17,064 bases of DNA, from NCBI GenBank assembly GCA_020436955.1, contig JAGQWW010000016.1, positions 1 through 17,064 of the forward strand. Reading direction: 5' to 3'. Numbering within the stretch: position 1 is the stretch's first letter; each line of letters opens with the position of its first letter. Positions 15,539-17,064 of this stretch are shown in pieces. This stretch comes from Saprospiraceae bacterium (lineage in GTDB: Bacteria > Bacteroidota > Bacteroidia > Chitinophagales > Saprospiraceae). Made by a program: the position numbers and the translations under genes. The notes beneath the pieces were generated by a model. It saw nothing but the letters and a program-made list of their open reading frames with translations. It was not told the origin of the DNA and did no database searches.

Positions 15539-16687
15539 CTACTCCATCTCAATATTCTCCACAATCTCCAGTCCGTAACCAATTAGACCGATACGGCGGC
15601 GTGGGTGGTTGGTAAGCAGGCGAATTTTGGTAATGCCCAGGTCGCGAAGGATTTGAGCGCCGACACCATAGTCTCTTTGCTCCATTTCAGTTTTCCTTTC
15701 GATGGTTTCGCCTGCTTCGATTTGAGTCTTCAGATGATTTAACGCATCCAACAGGGTAGTATTTTTCTCGGCATGTCGCATGCACAACAAAGCGCCTTTT
15801 CCTACCTCTGCAATTTTCCGCATGGCTTCCTTCATTTGCAAGCCATAATCATGGAAAATTAGTCCAAGGATGTCTCCGTTTTCTGTTGAAGAATAGGTTT
15901 TAACAAGTACCGGTTCTTCTTCTTCCCAATGGCCTTTTTTCAAAACAAGGTGGGTATCACCACTGGTAAGTTGGGTGTAGGCTACAACTTCAAATTCTCC
16001 AAATTCGGTTGGAATTACAACGGAAGATTCTCTTTTTACCAGGCGTTCGGTTTGCATACGGTATGCTACCAAATCACGAATGGATATAACTTTAAGGTCA
16101 AATTTTTCTGCAATCTTTGTAAGCTGTGGCAAGCGAGCCATGGTTCCATCTTCATTTAAGATTTCAACCAAAACCCCTACCGGTTGGAAGCCGGCCAATC
16201 TGGCTAGGTCGATAGCTGCTTCCGTATGGCCGGTACGTCTCAATACACCACCCGGTTTTGCTTTCAATGGAAAGATGTGACCTGGTCTTGCAAAGTCTTC
16301 AGGCTGCATGGTCCTGTCAGTCAAAGCTTTAATAGTCATTGCACGGTCATGGGCAGAAATACCGGTAGTACAACCGTGGCCAATTAAATCGATGGAAACA
16401 GTAAATGCAGTTTCGTGCAAGGCAGTGTTTTCAGGCACCATCATCTTTAGGTTCAACTCATCTGCTTTGCTCTCTTCGATAGGAGTGCAGATTAATCCTC
16501 GCCCATGTGTGGCCATGAAGTTGACGATTTCAGGAGTGATGCATTCTGCTGCACAGATAAAATCTCCTTCGTTTTCTCTGTCCTCGTCATCTACCACAAT
16601 CACTACTTTTCCTTTACGGATATCCAGAATAGCCTCTTCGATTGAATTCAATTGTATCTCTTCCATAGATTGCACTGTATCTACCAT
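15539..16687 (-). CDS. ribB: 3,4-dihydroxy-2-butanone-4-phosphate synthase with degenerate RibA domain
   Basis: RibB converts ribulose 5-phosphate to 3,4-dihydroxy-2-butanone 4-phosphate and formate, for riboflavin synthesis in the cytoplasm. The N-terminal domain (about 15-215) is complete: VVDDEDRENEGDFI (31-44), ATHGRGLIC (59-67), HGCTTGISAHDRAM (104-117), FARPGHIFPLKAKPGG (132-147) and RTGHTEAAIDL (151-161). The C-terminal domain (about 220-382) is RibA-like at its end (DYGVGAQILRDLG, IRLLTNHP). It lacks the three zinc cysteines: by alignment on GD the positions are T268, H279 and Y281. The GRGIGL motif is replaced by MRHAEKN. GTP cyclohydrolase II activity is therefore unlikely. The ATG at 16687 is chosen over TTG 16711, which lies at the -7 box. 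A real ribA should exist elsewhere. Confidence 0.9.
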   Translation of the reverse strand: MVDTVQSMEEIQLNSIEEAILDIRKGKVVIVVDDEDRENEGDFICAAECITPEIVNFMATHGRGLICTPIEESKADELNLKMMVPENTALHETAFTVSIDLIGHGCTTGISAHDRAMTIKALTDRTMQPEDFARPGHIFPLKAKPGGVLRRTGHTEAAIDLARLAGFQPVGVLVEILNEDGTMARLPQLTKIAEKFDLKVISIRDLVAYRMQTERLVKRESSVVIPTEFGEFEVVAYTQLTSGDTHLVLKKGHWEEEEPVLVKTYSSTENGDILGLIFHDYGLQMKEAMRKIAEVGKGALLCMRHAEKNTTLLDALNHLKTQIEAGETIERKTEMEQRDYGVGAQILRDLGITKIRLLTNHPRRRIGLIGYGLEIVENIEME

Positions 16688-16708
16688 TTTCTTTTTTGAT
16701 TTGAAATA

Positions 16709-16716
16709 CAAAGATA
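16709..16716 (-). promoter_or_regulatory. -7 promoter box for ribB
   Basis: TATCTTTG on the minus strand fits TAnnTTTG exactly and is 21 bases before the ribB ATG. Transcription would start only about 15 bases before the gene. That leaves no room for an FMN riboswitch in the leader, and none is seen upstream. No clear -33 TTG is visible. Confidence 0.65.
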
Positions 16717-16928
16717 TAAATTAAGGTAAGCCTGCAGCCTTGACAGCAGGTAAATTTAACAAGTAGCCAATAAGTTTAGTTGTGAAATTAGAGATCAAGA
16801 ATAACAAGGTTAAGTAGTTAATGATAACTAACAATTGACTTCAATCTTTACCTGAACCTTAGTTTTTGGTGATGATAACATTAAAGTAAGAGGATATTAT
16901 ATTTCTGTAAAGAAGGAGGTCCTTATTT
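16717..16928. other. Intergenic stretch upstream of ribB, no gene seen
   Basis: AT-rich sequence with no convincing frame. A small hairpin CCTGC (16731-16735)/GCAGG (16746-16750) lies upstream of the ribB promoter. ATGATAAC occurs twice (near 16818 and 16872). AAGGTT and AACCTT form a widely spaced inverted pair near 16807 and 16855. No function can be given. Confidence 0.4.
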
Positions 16929-16991
16929 ATGAATGAAATAATTTTCATTCTGGGGAGCTTTGACGTTACTTTTGGCTTGACTCAAAAGTAA
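16929..16991 (+). CDS. Possible 20-residue peptide behind a strong Shine-Dalgarno match
   Basis: ATG 16929 opens a frame of 20 codons (begins MNEIIFILGS, ends TFGLTQK, stop TAA). AGAAGGAGGT (16911-16920), close to the full anti-Shine-Dalgarno complement, precedes it by eight bases, the ideal distance. In this window no other gene has such a site. Against it, the frame runs over palindromic repeat sequence (16931-16950 and 16966-16991), and AAGGAGGTCCTT is itself self-complementary, so the match may be chance. No family recognised. Confidence 0.25.
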   Translation: MNEIIFILGSFDVTFGLTQK

Positions 16992-17048
16992 TCAAAAAGT
17001 CAAGGCTGTATCCCTTTTGCCGCCCGCTCCATTATGCTAAAAGGGATA
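16931..17048. repeat. Cluster of palindromes at the right edge
   Basis: Four inverted pairs are seen: GAATGAAA 16931-16938 with TTTCATTC 16943-16950; TTACTTTTG 16966-16974 with CAAAAGTAA 16983-16991; CTTGACT 16976-16982 with AGTCAAG 16998-17004 (competing with the previous pair); and TATCCCTTTT 17009-17018 with AAAAGGGATA 17039-17048. The second and third can switch pairing. This looks like a dispersed intergenic repeat continuing past the window edge, distinct from the heptamer arrays. Confidence 0.6.
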
Positions 17049-17064
17049 AGGCCGGGATAGAATT

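Noticed and set aside
15328..15615. Plus-strand open frame of 95 codons in the ribB-macroglobulin gap
   Set aside because: It translates heptamer repeats (strings of HTS, YIIPHTS) and runs antisense into ribB, so it is a by-product of array D.
16688..16711. TTG start at 16711 for ribB
   Set aside because: It lies on the -7 promoter box (16716-16709), so transcription most likely begins after it; ATG 16687 is used.
16688..16928. FMN riboswitch ahead of ribB
   Set aside because: The proposed promoter leaves a leader of about 15 bases, and no FMN-element consensus was recognised further up.

Overview
The window looks like a chromosomal segment of a member of the Bacteroidota, probably in or near the Saprospiria (class is inference). 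The evidence is a gldF-gldG pair, -7 promoter boxes of the TAnnTTTG type in front of talC and ribB, a general lack of Shine-Dalgarno sites, and gene families typical of that phylum. No rRNA, tRNA, CRISPR array, insertion sequence or prophage gene is visible.

Layout. At the left edge the minus-strand coaE (dephospho-CoA kinase) is cut off at its C-terminus. Divergent from it runs a tightly packed plus-strand cluster (540-6127) with gaps of 9-30 bases: a membrane-anchored DRGH nuclease, gldF (ABC permease), gldG (ABC auxiliary protein), a DUF4340 membrane protein, and a zinc-dependent S1/P1 nuclease/phospholipase C-like protein. It is probably one operon. The permease, GldG and DUF4340 would form an envelope ABC complex whose ATPase (GldA) is not here, flanked by two envelope hydrolases. 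The cluster ends at a hairpin shared with a convergent minus-strand gene of unknown function.

Everything to the right is on the minus strand. It comprises a small SH3-like conserved protein whose start codon lies in a strong hairpin, a short transaldolase (talC/fsa type), fabH, a 2064-residue alpha-2-macroglobulin lipoprotein with an intact CTEQ thioester motif, and a ribB whose fused RibA domain has lost its zinc cysteines. The last 377 bases hold the ribB promoter, a possible 20-codon ORF and palindromic repeats.

The most unusual content is between the genes. Three intergenic gaps (7475-7571, 8701-8915, 15258-15538) are filled with degenerate tandem heptamers. The words differ (TATGANN, CCAGCAT, GGCCAAT/GGCTATT, CGTAAAC, TCTTTAG) but keep an exact 7-base register across word changes. 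Three arrays begin within 0-3 bases of the stop codons of fabH, the macroglobulin gene and ribB. The middle one forms a nested palindrome of about 210 bp around a different GC-rich core. Heptamer arrays of this sort resemble the STRR elements of heterocystous cyanobacteria. Their function here is unknown, and they are the best candidate for something undescribed.
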